Shown here: positions 1 to 9,820 of the stretch, piece by piece
Layout: each line of letters opens with the position of its first letter
How positions within the stretch are numbered: position 1 is the stretch's first letter
NCBI RefSeq assembly: GCF_003837805.1
Contig: NZ_RQIT01000002.1
Coordinates: 496,001 to 560,000, forward strand
Origin: Bradyrhizobium sp. RP6
Lineage (GTDB): Bacteria > Pseudomonadota > Alphaproteobacteria > Rhizobiales > Xanthobacteraceae
Direction: 5' to 3'
DNA: 64,000 nucleotides
Translations under genes and position numbers: made by a program
Notes under the pieces: model-generated
Databases searched by the model: none
The model's input: only the letters and a program-made list of their open reading frames with translations
Told to the model about the DNA's origin: nothing

Positions 1-23
1 CCACAACCCTTTACGATCTACCG

Positions 24-890
24 TTATATCGCGCCCAATTCCGAAATTGCCCGGTGCAAATGATCCGCCAGCAGGGCCGCCGGACGCGACAGGTTGCGCG
101 CGCGATGGAGGCGGATGTCCGCCGCCGGCAGCGGCGGCAGGCCGTAGCGCTCGCACAGCACGCGCAGGCGAGGGGGCAGGGTGCCCGCCTTCACGACCGT
201 GATCGCGAGGCCTTGCGCCGCGATCGCTTCCACCGCTGCAAGCGTCCGGCTGACATAAGCGAGCCGCCAGGGACGGCCGGCGGCATCGAGCGCCTCAGTG
301 GCCCACTGCCGGAACAGGCAGCCCGTTGGGTAGAGTGCGACGGGCAGCGTGGGGCGTTGCGGCCCGGCTGAATATGACACGGCCGCGGCCCAGACTGCCT
401 GCTCGCGTCGCAGCAGCTCGCCATTGCCGCTGCCTTCCGGATGCATGGCGATGACGAGGTCATAGTCTTCGCCGAGCCGGGCCGGCATCGTCGCCGTCAG
501 CCCCGTCTCGATCTCGACGCGGATCTCCGGACGGCTCTTGGCAAAGTACGCCAGCAATGGCGGAATGACGATCGTGCCGTAATCGTCCATCACGCCGAGG
601 CGGACCATGGCATCGTGCTTGCGCGGGCGGAGCGCGTCGACCGCCTCTGCATTGAGGTCGAGAAGCCGCCTCGCATAGACGAGCAGCTCGTGACCGGCCG
701 CGCTGAGCGCCACGCCCGACCTCGTGCGGTGAAACAGCCTGACGTTCAGCCGTTCTTCCAGGCGCCTGATCTGGACGCTCACCGCCGATTGGGTGCGGTT
801 GAGGATCGCGGCCGCGCGCGTGAACGACCGATGATCGGCAACGGCGAGGAAGGCCCTCAGAAGGTCGGGGTCGAGATCGGACGCGGTCAT
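24..890 (-). CDS. LysR family transcriptional regulator
   Basis: A DNA-binding regulator of LysR type, 288 aa, the normal family length. Residues about 8-66 form the winged helix-turn-helix (ADHRSFTRAAAILNRTQSAV is the helix region), and the rest is the two-lobed effector-binding domain. ATG 890 is preceded by AGGATAAG. The gene is divergent from the EamA-type transporter at 977, with 86 bases between the start codons, so control of that transporter is the natural inference. The effector cannot be read from the sequence. The stop lies 24 bases inside the window, so the gene is complete. Confidence 0.93.
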   Translation of the reverse strand: MTASDLDPDLLRAFLAVADHRSFTRAAAILNRTQSAVSVQIRRLEERLNVRLFHRTRSGVALSAAGHELLVYARRLLDLNAEAVDALRPRKHDAMVRLGVMDDYGTIVIPPLLAYFAKSRPEIRVEIETGLTATMPARLGEDYDLVIAMHPEGSGNGELLRREQAVWAAAVSYSAGPQRPTLPVALYPTGCLFRQWATEALDAAGRPWRLAYVSRTLAAVEAIAAQGLAITVVKAGTLPPRLRVLCERYGLPPLPAADIRLHRARNLSRPAALLADHLHRAISELGAI

Positions 891-976
891 GACGAAAACT
901 TATCCTGGCATGACGGAAATTCCATTCCCCGTTTCGGCGCGTCTCCTATGCTGCCCTAGAGCCGTTGGGAGGAATC

Positions 977-1888
977 GTGGGCGAGATTCTTGGCGTTTTT
1001 GCTGCCGTGCTGTCGAGCGCGCTGGGCGGGACATCCATTGGTGCCACGCGCTATCTCGTGGGGAGCATCGATCCGCTCGCGATCGGCTCGTTCCGGTTCG
1101 GTATCGGCTTTCTCCTGTTGCTTCCGCTGGCGCTGCTGCGCGGCGATCGCTGGCCGAAGCGAGGCGATTGGGCTGCCGCCGTCGCGCTCGGCGTCCTGTT
1201 CTTCGCGCTGTTTCCGATCCTGTTCAACGCGTCGCTGATCTTCACGACCGCCGCGCGCGGCGCGCTGGCTCTGTCGACGCTTCCTTTGCTGTCGCTCGTG
1301 ATCGGGGCTGCGCTCGGGGCCGAAGCCCTGACCTGGCGCAAATCGGTCGGTGTCGTGATCGCGACGCGTGGCGTTGCTGTGGCGCTTCTGTCCGACCTGA
1401 CATCAGCCCCGTCGGGCGCCTGGCGCGGCGATCTCCTGATGATGGCGGCTGCGCTGTGCATGGCGCTCTACGGCATCTGGTCGAAGCCGCTGATCCGGCG
1501 CTCCAGTCCGATCGCCTTTACGACCATGAGCATGGCGGCCGGCGCGGCCTGCCTCGTCCTGCTCTCGTCTATCCGCGGCAGTTTTGCGCCCGTCGCGGGC
1601 TTCGGGATGCCACAGTGGCTGGGCGCCCTCTATTTGGGCGCCCTCGGCGCAGCGCTGACCTTCTATCTCTGGGCGTTCGCGCTGGAGCGGACGACGCCGA
1701 CGCGCGTTGCGATCTCGATGACGGTCAATCCGATTACGGCATCGCTGGTCGGGGCCTGGCTGCTGAACGAACCGCTGCGCTGGAATCTGGCGGCGGGCAT
1801 TGTCGCGGTGTTTGCCGGGATCTGGATCGCGACCACGACGCGCCGTCATGCGCAAGAGGCGAGCGCGTCTGCGTCACGTCCGACCTGA
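977..1888 (+). CDS. EamA/DMT superfamily transporter
   Basis: An inner-membrane exporter or permease of the drug/metabolite transporter superfamily, 303 aa, with about ten hydrophobic helices arranged as two EamA repeats. The second repeat starts near residue 145 (LLMMAAALCMALYGIWSKPL). The C terminus is a short basic tail. I chose GTG 977 because GGGAGGA lies at 967-973. A TTG at 965 is in frame but would place the Shine-Dalgarno inside the gene. The substrate is unknown; relatives export amino acids or metabolites. It is divergent from a LysR gene that probably regulates it. The stop codon lies within a perfect 20-base palindrome (1880-1899). Confidence 0.88.
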   Translation: MGEILGVFAAVLSSALGGTSIGATRYLVGSIDPLAIGSFRFGIGFLLLLPLALLRGDRWPKRGDWAAAVALGVLFFALFPILFNASLIFTTAARGALALSTLPLLSLVIGAALGAEALTWRKSVGVVIATRGVAVALLSDLTSAPSGAWRGDLLMMAAALCMALYGIWSKPLIRRSSPIAFTTMSMAAGAACLVLLSSIRGSFAPVAGFGMPQWLGALYLGALGAALTFYLWAFALERTTPTRVAISMTVNPITASLVGAWLLNEPLRWNLAAGIVAVFAGIWIATTTRRHAQEASASASRPT

Positions 1889-1899
1889 CGTCAGGTCGG
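1880..1899. repeat. perfect 20-base palindrome over the EamA stop codon
   Basis: CCGACCTGACGTCAGGTCGG is its own reverse complement and contains the TGA stop of the EamA gene (1886-1888). No T-run follows, so it is not a classic intrinsic terminator. It could fold as a 3' hairpin in mRNA or act as a protein-binding site. Confidence 0.55.
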
Positions 1900-1968
1900 G
1901 ATCGTTCCCGGATACGGCGTCAGGCGGTCAGCGCGACGCAAGGCAGGCGATGAGCAAGCCTGAGGTCT

Positions 1969-2235
1969 TCATGAAGCTGATCGCTGAGGCTCCTCGATCG
2001 TCCGCAGCGTGACCGACTTGATGCCATAGTGCATGTGACTGTAGCGCTTGACGTACTCCCAAGCGCTCTGCCTCGCACCTATCAGACCCGTGAAGCGGAA
2101 ATTGAGAGGACGGCCGCCGATCTTCACGAGCCAATACCAGTCCTCCTGCTCGACGGTGATAGGAGCCTGCTCCAGCGCCTCGACGGCGGGACGCAGCAAC
2201 CACTTGCCGTCTTTGGTTTCCCAATAGAACTCCAT
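1969..2235 (-). CDS. small conserved hypothetical protein
   Basis: A soluble protein of 88 aa that I do not recognise. It is rich in aromatic residues (WLVKIGGRPLNFRF, EYVKRYSHMHYG) and has no signal peptide, membrane segment or cysteine motif. I chose ATG 2235 because AGGAGAG lies just upstream at good spacing. A GTG at 2301 would give 110 aa but has a weaker site and would translate through this Shine-Dalgarno. It lies between the EamA gene (opposite strand) and the SDR gene, and may belong to neither. Confidence 0.6.
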   Translation of the reverse strand: MEFYWETKDGKWLLRPAVEALEQAPITVEQEDWYWLVKIGGRPLNFRFTGLIGARQSAWEYVKRYSHMHYGIKSVTLRTIEEPQRSAS

Positions 2236-2325
2236 CAAGCTCTCCTCATCGCAGTGGCAGATGCGGATGTTGAGCGACTCGTCCTCCGCCTTGAACCGCA
2301 CGCGCTTCCCGGATCATGGCGCTCC

Positions 2326-3072
2326 TCAATAAGTCGCGCGTCCGCCGGAGATGTCGAACACCGCGCCGGTCGAGAATGCGCAGTCCTCGGACGCGAGCCA
2401 GGCCACCATCGCGGCGAGCTCCTCCACCAGCACGAAGCGTCCCTTCGGGATCTTCGACAGCATGAAGTCGATGTGCTGCTGCGTCATCTGGTCGAAGATC
2501 GCGGTCTTCGCCGCCGCCGGCGTCACCGCGTTGACGAGGATGTCATGGGCGGCGAGCTCCTTGCCGAGGGACTTCGTCAGCGCGATCAGGCCGGCCTTGG
2601 AGGCGGAATAGTGCGACGCGTTCGGATTGCCTTCCTTGCCGGCGATCGAGGCGATGTTCACGATCCGCCCGTATTTCTGCTTGAGCATTTGGGGCACGAT
2701 CGCCTTGCAGACGATGAAAGGACCGTCGAGGTTGATGCGCAGCACCTTGCGCCATTCCTCCAGATCTGTCTCCCAGACCGGCTTGTTGACCCCGGCGATG
2801 CCGGCATTGTTGACCAGGATGTCGATCCTGCCGAAGCTGGCTAGCGTGGCATCGCGCGCCTGCTCGACGGCCGCGGTGTCGGTGACGTCGACCTTGAACG
2901 CCTTTGTTTCGCCGCCGATCTCTTTTGCGGTCTTTTCGGCGAGTGCGACGTCGAAGTCCCAGATGGCGACCTTGGCGCCGGAAGCGACAAAGCGCTCGGT
3001 GATGGCGCGGCCAAAGCCCTGTGCGCCGCCCGTGACGATGGCGAGGCGGCCGTTGAGATCGATCTTGTTCAT
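2326..3072 (-). CDS. SDR family NAD(P)-dependent oxidoreductase (FabG-like)
   Basis: A classical short-chain dehydrogenase of 248 aa. It shows the cofactor motif TGGAQGFGRA near residue 13, the NNAGIAG motif, and the catalytic Ser/Tyr/Lys set (NIASIAG and HYSASKAG). ATG 3072 follows AGGGAGGG; the upstream in-frame extension lies in a repeat and is rejected. It is the last of three minus-strand genes (dehydratase, BDH2-like SDR, this SDR). Together with the kinase and aldolase across the locus this suggests oxidation of a sugar, sugar lactol or keto-deoxy acid. The substrate is not predictable from sequence. Confidence 0.88.
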   Translation of the reverse strand: MNKIDLNGRLAIVTGGAQGFGRAITERFVASGAKVAIWDFDVALAEKTAKEIGGETKAFKVDVTDTAAVEQARDATLASFGRIDILVNNAGIAGVNKPVWETDLEEWRKVLRINLDGPFIVCKAIVPQMLKQKYGRIVNIASIAGKEGNPNASHYSASKAGLIALTKSLGKELAAHDILVNAVTPAAAKTAIFDQMTQQHIDFMLSKIPKGRFVLVEELAAMVAWLASEDCAFSTGAVFDISGGRATY

Positions 3073-3090
3073 CGAGAAACCCTCCCTGTC

Positions 3091-3187
3091 CCTCATGGTG
3101 AGGAGCGCGCACCTGGCGCGCCCTCGAACCATGAAGCCCGTGGCCCATCCCTCGAGACGGCGCTGTCGCGCCCTCCTCGGGATGAGG
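3091..3187. repeat. palindromic intergenic repeat (GAGGATG-type, two units)
   Basis: Two imperfect hairpins lie side by side between the two SDR genes: CCTCATGGTGAGGAGCGCGC facing GGCGCGCCCTCGAACCATGA, then CATCCCTCGAGACGGCGC facing GCGCCCTCCTCGGGATG. A related unit is at 20327-20366. These are dispersed elements, not genes. Confidence 0.7.
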
Positions 3188-3192
3188 AGTGA

Positions 3193-3924
3193 TCAGAGCA
3201 TGTAGCCGCCGTCGACAACCAGGTCGACGCCGGTGGTGAAAGCGCTCTCGTCGCTGCCGAGATAGACCGCCATGGACGCGATCTCCTCGGCGGTGCCGAG
3301 CCGGCCCATCTTCTGGCGGGAGATGAACATCTCCTTGCCCTGCGGTCCTTGCGCGGCGGCGCGGTCGAGCATCGAAGGGGTCTCGACGGTACCGGGGCAG
3401 ATCGAGTTGCAGCGGATGCCCTTGGTGATAAAGTCGAGCGCGACTGCGCGCGTCAGCAGCGACACCGCCGCTTTCGACGCGCTGTAGACGTAGCGGTTGG
3501 CCGGCGGCCGTAGCGCCGCGCAGGAGGAGATGTTGACGATGCTGCCGCCGGCGCCCGCGAGCATGTCGGGCAGGAAGGCCTTGATGGTCCGGTGCATCGA
3601 TTTGACGTTGAGGTCGAACGAAAAGTCGAAATCCTCTTCCGAGCACTCCAGGATGGTGCCGTGGTGCACGAAGCCCGCCGCGTTGAGCAGGATGTCGATC
3701 TTGCCGACGCGCTTGGCAAAGGCGTTGACGTCGGCGGTGTTGCGGACGTCGAGCTTGGCGACCTCGGCGATTCCTTCCTTGGTCAGGCTCGCGATGCCGG
3801 CTTCGTTGATGTCGGTGGCGATCACGGTCGCACCTTCACGCGCGAATGCGATGGCGCATGCGCGCCCGATGCCTGCCGCAGCAGCCGTGACGACGGCGCG
3901 CTTGCCCTTGAGGCGGTCTGCCAT
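3193..3924 (-). CDS. SDR oxidoreductase of the BDH2 / 2-keto-3-deoxy-L-fuconate dehydrogenase type
   Basis: A short-chain dehydrogenase of 243 aa. Motifs are TAAAAGIGRA (cofactor), NAAGFVHHGT, VYSASKAAV (catalytic Tyr/Lys) and GIRCNSICPGTVETPS. The FVHHGT, ICPGTV and SDESAFTTG stretches recall the BDH2/DHRS6 group, whose bacterial members include 2-keto-3-deoxy-L-fuconate dehydrogenase. Here the gene follows a sugar-acid dehydratase on the same strand, so oxidation of a 2-keto-3-deoxy sugar acid is a reasonable inference and would be an alternative to the kinase/aldolase route. It is separated from the dehydratase by a repeat (3962-4049). Confidence 0.87.
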   Translation of the reverse strand: MADRLKGKRAVVTAAAAGIGRACAIAFAREGATVIATDINEAGIASLTKEGIAEVAKLDVRNTADVNAFAKRVGKIDILLNAAGFVHHGTILECSEEDFDFSFDLNVKSMHRTIKAFLPDMLAGAGGSIVNISSCAALRPPANRYVYSASKAAVSLLTRAVALDFITKGIRCNSICPGTVETPSMLDRAAAQGPQGKEMFISRQKMGRLGTAEEIASMAVYLGSDESAFTTGVDLVVDGGYML

Positions 3925-3961
3925 TTGCTTGTCTCCCTTATGCGTTCCGATCCGAACCCAG

Positions 3962-4049
3962 CGTCATTGCGAGGAGCTCTTGCGACGAAGCAGTCCAGAC
4001 TGTCTCCACGGAGATAGCTCTGGATTGCTTCGCTTCGCTCGCAATGACG
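3962..4049. repeat. dispersed palindromic repeat, GTCATTGCGAG family, copy 1
   Basis: CGTCATTGCGAGGAGCTC at the left faces GCTTCGCTCGCAATGACG at the right, with the CAATCCAGA-like core (here CAGTCCAGAC) and TGGATTGCTTCG between. It lies between the dehydratase and the BDH2-like SDR. Other copies are at 41739, 49418, 58310 and, degenerate, 61905. Confidence 0.85.
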
Positions 4050-4058
4050 GTGCGGCTC

Positions 4059-5888
4059 TCAGTGATTATCCCGCGCCACGCCAAACGTGCCGGCGACGTT
4101 CTGATAGCGCGTGGCAAGCTCCATGCAGGCGCCCGTCGACTGCTGGCCCACGGTGTTGCGGTAGATCTCCTGCCACGGCGTCTGGTTCGGCGGATGCTTG
4201 AAGCCGCCATTGGCCTTGAGCTCGGCATGGCGCCTCCTCAGCTCCTCGTCCGAGATCATGATGTTGGCGCTGCCCTTGTTGAGGTCGATACGCACCTTGT
4301 CGCCGGTCTTCAGGATCGCAAGACCGCCATTGGCGGCGGCTTCCGGCGAAGCATTGAGGATCGAGGGCGAGCCCGAGGTGCCGGACTGGCGGCCGTCGCC
4401 GATGCAGGGCAGGGACAGGATGCCGCGTTTGATCAAGGCTGCCGGCGGTTGCATGTTCACGACCTCGGCACCGCCGGGATAACCGATCGGACCGGTGCCG
4501 CGGATGAACAGCACGCAGCCCTCGTCGATGTCGAGCGAGGGATCGTCGATCCGCTCGTGATAGTCCTCGGGTCCTTCGAACACGATGGCGCGGCCCTCGA
4601 AAGCGTTGAGGTCCTTCGGGTTGCTGAGATAGCGGTCGCGGAATTCCTTGGAGATCACGCTCGTCTTCATGATCGCGGAGTCGAACAGGTTGCCCTTCAG
4701 CACCAGGAAGCCGGCATCCTTCACCAGCGGCTTGTCGTAAGCCCAGATCACGTCGTTGTCGGGCGTCGGCGCATTCTTGCAGTTCTCGCCGATGCCGCGG
4801 CCGTTGACCGTGACCGCATCCTCGTGGATGCGCTTGTGCTTCATCAGCTCGCGCACCACGGCCGGCACGCCGCCGGCGCGGTGGAATTCCTCCCCGAGAT
4901 AGAAGCCGGCCGGCTGCATGTTGACCAAGAGCGGCACGTCGTGGCCGACCTTCTGCCAGTCCTCGATCGAGAGCTCGACGCCGATGTGGCGGGCCAGCGC
5001 GTTGATGTGGATCGGCGCGTTGGTCGAGCCGCCGATCGCCGAATTGATCACGATGCAGTTCTCGAACGCCTTGCGGGTCAGGATGTCCGAGGGCTTGAGG
5101 TCCTCCCAGACCATCTCGACGATGCGCTTGCCAGTCTCGTAAGCGATTTGGCCGCGTTCGCGATAGGGCGCGGGGATCGCCGCGCAGCCCGGCAGCGAGA
5201 AGCCGAGCGCTTCGGCAAGCCCGTTCATGGTCGAGGCGGTGCCCATGGTGTTGCAATGGCCGACCGAGGGCGCCGAGGAGGCCACGATCTCCATGAACTC
5301 TTCATAGTCGATCTCGCCGGCCGCGAGCCGCTCGCGCGATTTCCAGACGATGGTACCGGAGCCGGTGCGCTCGCCATTGTGCCAGCCGTTCAGCATCGGG
5401 CCGCCCGACAGCACGATCGCGGGCAGGTTCACGGTGGCCGCCGCCATCATGCAGGCCGGTGTGGTCTTGTCGCAGCCGGTGGTCAGCACGACGCCGTCGA
5501 GCGGATAGCCGTAGAGGACCTCGACGAGGCCGAGATAGGCGAGGTTGCGATCGAGTGCGGCGGTCGGGCGCTTGCCGGTCTCCTGGATCGGGTGGGTCGG
5601 GAATTCCATCGCGATCCCGCCGGCTTCGCGGATGCCCTCGCGAACGCGATGGGCGAGCTCGATGTGATGGCGGTTGCAGGGAGAGAGATCGTTGCCGGTC
5701 TGGGCGATGCCGATGATCGGCTTGCCGGACTGCAGCTCGGCACGGGTGAGGCCGTAGTTCAGGTAGCGCTCCATATAGAGCGCGGTCATGCCCGGATTGT
5801 GCGGGTTGTTGAACCATTCCTGCGAGCGAAGATGGCGGCGAGAGCCGTTGCTGCCGGCGGCATGCCCATTGGTTGGTTTCTTTGTCAT
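4059..5888 (-). CDS. IlvD/Edd family sugar-acid dehydratase (xylonate/gluconate dehydratase-like)
   Basis: An iron-sulfur dehydratase of 609 aa converting an aldonate to its 2-keto-3-deoxy acid in the cytoplasm. The three cluster cysteines of the pentonate-dehydratase branch are present: SPCNRHH (about 71), [11 protein letters not shown] (about 139) and [10 protein letters not shown] (about 212). Overall it closely recalls Caulobacter XylD, which also accepts D-gluconate. ATG 5888 follows AGGAGAAACC; a TTG five codons earlier would include that site. Downstream lie two SDRs. Across the regulator lie a KDG-type kinase and a KDPG aldolase, so a six-carbon aldonate is more likely than a pentonate. 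A LacI-type operator is at 6027-6040. Confidence 0.92.
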   Translation of the reverse strand: MTKKPTNGHAAGSNGSRRHLRSQEWFNNPHNPGMTALYMERYLNYGLTRAELQSGKPIIGIAQTGNDLSPCNRHHIELAHRVREGIREAGGIAMEFPTHPIQETGKRPTAALDRNLAYLGLVEVLYGYPLDGVVLTTGCDKTTPACMMAAATVNLPAIVLSGGPMLNGWHNGERTGSGTIVWKSRERLAAGEIDYEEFMEIVASSAPSVGHCNTMGTASTMNGLAEALGFSLPGCAAIPAPYRERGQIAYETGKRIVEMVWEDLKPSDILTRKAFENCIVINSAIGGSTNAPIHINALARHIGVELSIEDWQKVGHDVPLLVNMQPAGFYLGEEFHRAGGVPAVVRELMKHKRIHEDAVTVNGRGIGENCKNAPTPDNDVIWAYDKPLVKDAGFLVLKGNLFDSAIMKTSVISKEFRDRYLSNPKDLNAFEGRAIVFEGPEDYHERIDDPSLDIDEGCVLFIRGTGPIGYPGGAEVVNMQPPAALIKRGILSLPCIGDGRQSGTSGSPSILNASPEAAANGGLAILKTGDKVRIDLNKGSANIMISDEELRRRHAELKANGGFKHPPNQTPWQEIYRNTVGQQSTGACMELATRYQNVAGTFGVARDNH

Positions 5889-6011
5889 TGGTTTCTCCTG
5901 CAATGCAAACGCACCGGCGTGCGTCTCATGGTGTCGGCATGTGCGATGCCCAACGGCGCGAGCGATGATCTGCGTTCCCGCTGGCGGGTCGTTTCCTCAC
6001 GAGTCCGAATA

Positions 6012-7112
6012 CTAGTCGCGGCTACTTGGTAACGCTATCATTTTGTTCGCTGCGCCCGCGCCGGAAACGGCCGGCCTGCTGTCCGAACGTCGTGCCGACG
6101 AGCTTTGCCGTTCGATCACCTTAAAGCCGAGATCGAGCACTGGATGCTCTGGGCGTCGCCCTTCCATCGCGTTGATCAGCATGGTGGCGGCCGTCTTCCC
6201 CATCTCGTAGCGGTTGGTGCGGACGCTGGTGAGGGTGGGGACGGCGGAGGCCATGAATTCGAGGTCGTTGAAGCCGACGATCGCGATCTGCCCGGGGACG
6301 GCGATCTCCCGGCGCCGGCATTCGAACAGTACGCCGAGCGCGAGGTCGTCATTGGCGCAGAACACCGCATCGATATCGGGCTCCCGCGCCAGGAGATCGG
6401 TGAACAGGGCTCCGCCGAGCGTCACCGAGGTCGGTGTGGCCGTCGTTACGACGAGGCGCTGCTCGAACAGTCCAGCGTCCTTCATGGCCGAGACATATCC
6501 GTCCAGCCGTCGCTGCACCCGCGGGTCCATGCGCGCACCGACGAAGCCGATCTTGCGGTGACCTTGCTCGAACAGGTGCGCAACCACCGCGCGGGCTGCA
6601 TCATAGTGCGAAAAGCCGATCATCATGTCGACCGGATCCGGCCCGATCTCCATGATCTGCACGATCGGGCAGTCCGCGGCGTCCAGCATCGCGCGCGATT
6701 CCGCGGTCTGGTCGATGCCGGTGACGATCAGCCCGGCCGGCTTCTGCGCCAGAAACAGGCGCAGCAACTTCTCTTCCTGGAGAATGCTGTAGCGCGTGTT
6801 GGACAACTGGATCGAGTAACGGCTGCTCTCTGACGCGTCGTAGATGCCGCGCAGCACGTCCGAGAACACGTTATTGGTGAGGGAGGGGATCAATACACCG
6901 ATGACTTCGGTGCGCTGCGAGGCCAGTGCGCGTGCGGCAAGGTTCGGCACATAGCCGAGCTCCTTGGCGGCGCTCTCGACCCGCGTCCGCTTGGCGACCG
7001 ACAGGGCCTCCGGATTGCGGAAGAAGCGGGAGGCGGTAATCGGGCTGACGCCGGCGAGCTCGGCGACTTCGGCCAGCCGGATTTTGCCTGACTTGGTGCG
7101 TTTTCGACCCAT
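6012..7112 (-). CDS. LacI family transcriptional regulator (GntR-like)
   Basis: A repressor of LacI type, 366 aa. The N-terminal helix-turn-helix is at residues 11-60 (LAEVAELAGVSPITASRFFR plus the hinge NLAARALASQ), followed by a periplasmic-binding-protein-like domain. The stretches GVLIPSLTNNVFSDVLRGI, GARMDPRVQ and FCANDDLALGVLFECRR recall the gluconate repressor GntR of enteric bacteria, which fits a sugar-acid effector. It sits between the dehydratase operon and the ABC transporter operon. Two similar palindromes flank it, one inside its own 3' end (6027-6040) and one 43 bases upstream of its start (7155-7168). Autoregulation and control of both operons are therefore likely. Confidence 0.92.
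   Translation of the reverse strand: MGRKRTKSGKIRLAEVAELAGVSPITASRFFRNPEALSVAKRTRVESAAKELGYVPNLAARALASQRTEVIGVLIPSLTNNVFSDVLRGIYDASESSRYSIQLSNTRYSILQEEKLLRLFLAQKPAGLIVTGIDQTAESRAMLDAADCPIVQIMEIGPDPVDMMIGFSHYDAARAVVAHLFEQGHRKIGFVGARMDPRVQRRLDGYVSAMKDAGLFEQRLVVTTATPTSVTLGGALFTDLLAREPDIDAVFCANDDLALGVLFECRRREIAVPGQIAIVGFNDLEFMASAVPTLTSVRTNRYEMGKTAATMLINAMEGRRPEHPVLDLGFKVIERQSSSARRSDSRPAVSGAGAANKMIALPSSRD
6027..6040. promoter_or_regulatory. LacI-family operator candidate, site 1
   Basis: TGGTAACGCTATCA, whose reverse complement TGATAGCGTTACCA matches site 2 (TGACAGCGCTACCA) at 12 of 14 positions. It lies within the last codons of the LacI gene and about 140 bases upstream of the dehydratase start, suited to control of the dehydratase-SDR operon. 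Confidence 0.6.
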
Positions 7113-7154
7113 TTGCTGCTCTTAACACAGTCGGTCCCGCAAACAAAGGAACGT

Positions 7155-7168
7155 TGACAGCGCTACCA
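7155..7168. promoter_or_regulatory. LacI-family operator candidate, site 2, overlapping a -35 box
   Basis: TGACAGCGCTACCA with a central AGCGCT palindrome. It overlaps a perfect TTGACA hexamer at 7154-7159 reading toward the transporter genes. It lies between the divergent LacI gene (start 7112) and the ABC ATPase gene (start 7315), so it could repress both. Confidence 0.6.
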
Positions 7169-7314
7169 GCAACGACTAACCAAAGACAAATTGCCAAAAC
7201 CGCACAAACTGCCGACAATGTCGCCCGCCAAGATCGGGCTTCGTTCGGTGAAGTCTGAAAAAACAAGACGGTCGCGGCGCGAGAGGCGTCGTGGACTTTC
7301 GAGGAGGGAGCTAG

Positions 7315-8382
<1,068 letters not shown>

Positions 8383-8435
8383 CGCATTAGACCACGAAGC
8401 ATAACACGACAAAAAAGCATCACAGGGAGGACAAC

Positions 8436-9755
8436 ATGCAAGACTTTACCCGCCGCACTCTGCTTCAAGGCGGAACGGCACTGGCTGCGACCGGCATGCT
8501 GACCGGGCCGGCACTGTTCGACTTCGCCAAGGCCTGGGCGCAGAGCGCGCCCTGGAAGGCCGAGCCCGGCGCCAAGCTGACCGTGATGCGGTGGAAGCGC
8601 TTCGTGCCGCAGGAGGACGATGCATTCAACGCGATGGTGGCGGCGTTCAAGGCTGCGACCGGCACCGAGATGAACGTGTTCAGCGAATCCTTCGAGGACG
8701 TGCAGCCGAAGGCCTCGGTTGCGGCCAATACCGGCTCGGGGCTCGATCTTGCCTGGGGCTTGCACACGCTGCCGCAGCTGTTCCCCACCAAAGTGCTGAA
8801 GATGAACGACGTCGCCGATTATCTCGGCAACAAATACGGCGGCTGGACCGATGCGGCTGCCAAGACCTGCAAGCAGGGCAATGACTGGCTCGGCATTCCC
8901 GTCGCGACCAATGGCGGTTACATGACGTACCGCAAGTCGGCGCTCGAGAAGGCGGGCTTCAAGGAATTCCCGAAGGATTTCCCCGGCTTCCTCGAGATGT
9001 GCAAGGCCCTGAAGGCCAACAACACGCCGGCCGGCTTCGCGCTCGGGCACGCATCGGGCGACGGCAATTCCTGGCTGCACTGGGTGCTGTGGGGCCACGG
9101 GGCCTACACGGTCGACCAGAACGACAAGATCATCATCAACTCGCCGGAGACGGCGAAGGCGCTGGAGTACTGCAAGGGGCTGTACGAGAGCTTCATCCCG
9201 GGCACGGCGTCCTGGAACGATTCCTCCAACAACAAGGCGTTCCTCGCGGGCGAGCTCTACTGCACGGCGAACGGCATCTCGATCTACGTCGCTGCCAAGA
9301 CCGACGCGAGCAAGAAGGAGCTTGCCGCGGACACCTATCACGCGCTCTGGCCGGTCGGACCAGTCGGCAAGCCGACCGAGCTGCAGCTCGCGCTGCCGAT
9401 CCTCGCCTTCAACTTCACCAAATATCCGAACGCGGCGAAGGCCTTCGTTGCCTTCATGCTGGAGAAGGAGAACTACGAGAAGTGGCTGGATGGCGCGCAG
9501 GGCTATCTGACGCAGACCTTGAACGCATATGAGTCGGCGCCGATCTGGACGGCGGATCCCAAGAATGCCGTGTTCGCGCAGGCGTCCAAGCGCACGCTGC
9601 CGGCGTCCGGTATCGGCACGGTCGGCGAAAAGGCGGCGACCGCAATCGCCGACTTCATCGTCGTCGACATGTTCGCCAACTACTGCACCGGCGCCAAGGA
9701 TGCGAAGAGCGCGATGGCGGAAGCCGAGCGCCAGCTGAAGCGCATCTATCGCTGA
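8436..9755 (+). CDS. ABC transporter substrate-binding protein, family 1
   Basis: A periplasmic solute receptor of 439 aa, probably binding the sugar or sugar acid degraded by the neighbouring enzymes. The N terminus carries a twin-arginine-like signal (FTRRTLLQGGTALAATG), with likely cleavage after KAWA near residue 36, implying export of folded protein. The fold resembles SBP_bac_1 proteins of MalE/UgpB type. ATG 8436 follows AGGGAGGA. It is separated from the first permease by a very stable GC hairpin (9766-9789), a common device for keeping receptor mRNA more abundant than permease mRNA. Confidence 0.93.
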   Translation: MQDFTRRTLLQGGTALAATGMLTGPALFDFAKAWAQSAPWKAEPGAKLTVMRWKRFVPQEDDAFNAMVAAFKAATGTEMNVFSESFEDVQPKASVAANTGSGLDLAWGLHTLPQLFPTKVLKMNDVADYLGNKYGGWTDAAAKTCKQGNDWLGIPVATNGGYMTYRKSALEKAGFKEFPKDFPGFLEMCKALKANNTPAGFALGHASGDGNSWLHWVLWGHGAYTVDQNDKIIINSPETAKALEYCKGLYESFIPGTASWNDSSNNKAFLAGELYCTANGISIYVAAKTDASKKELAADTYHALWPVGPVGKPTELQLALPILAFNFTKYPNAAKAFVAFMLEKENYEKWLDGAQGYLTQTLNAYESAPIWTADPKNAVFAQASKRTLPASGIGTVGEKAATAIADFIVVDMFANYCTGAKDAKSAMAEAERQLKRIYR

Positions 9756-9765
9756 CGGTCACGGG

Positions 9766-9789
9766 GCGGGCGGCCGTCCGGCCGCCCGC
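9766..9789 (+). terminator. GC-rich intercistronic hairpin, possible partial terminator or mRNA stabiliser
   Basis: GCGGGCGGCC (9766-9775) and GGCCGCCCGC (9780-9789) form a perfect 10-pair stem with a four-base loop. No T-run follows, so 3'-end protection of the receptor transcript is likelier than full termination. Confidence 0.6.
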
Positions 9790-9820
9790 TCGCCAACACT
9801 TTCGATCAGGGATATCGGGC

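Noticed and set aside
4044..6032. 662-codon plus-strand frame opposite the dehydratase gene
   Set aside because: The minus strand encodes a full dehydratase with cluster cysteines. The plus-strand product has no motif or start signal.
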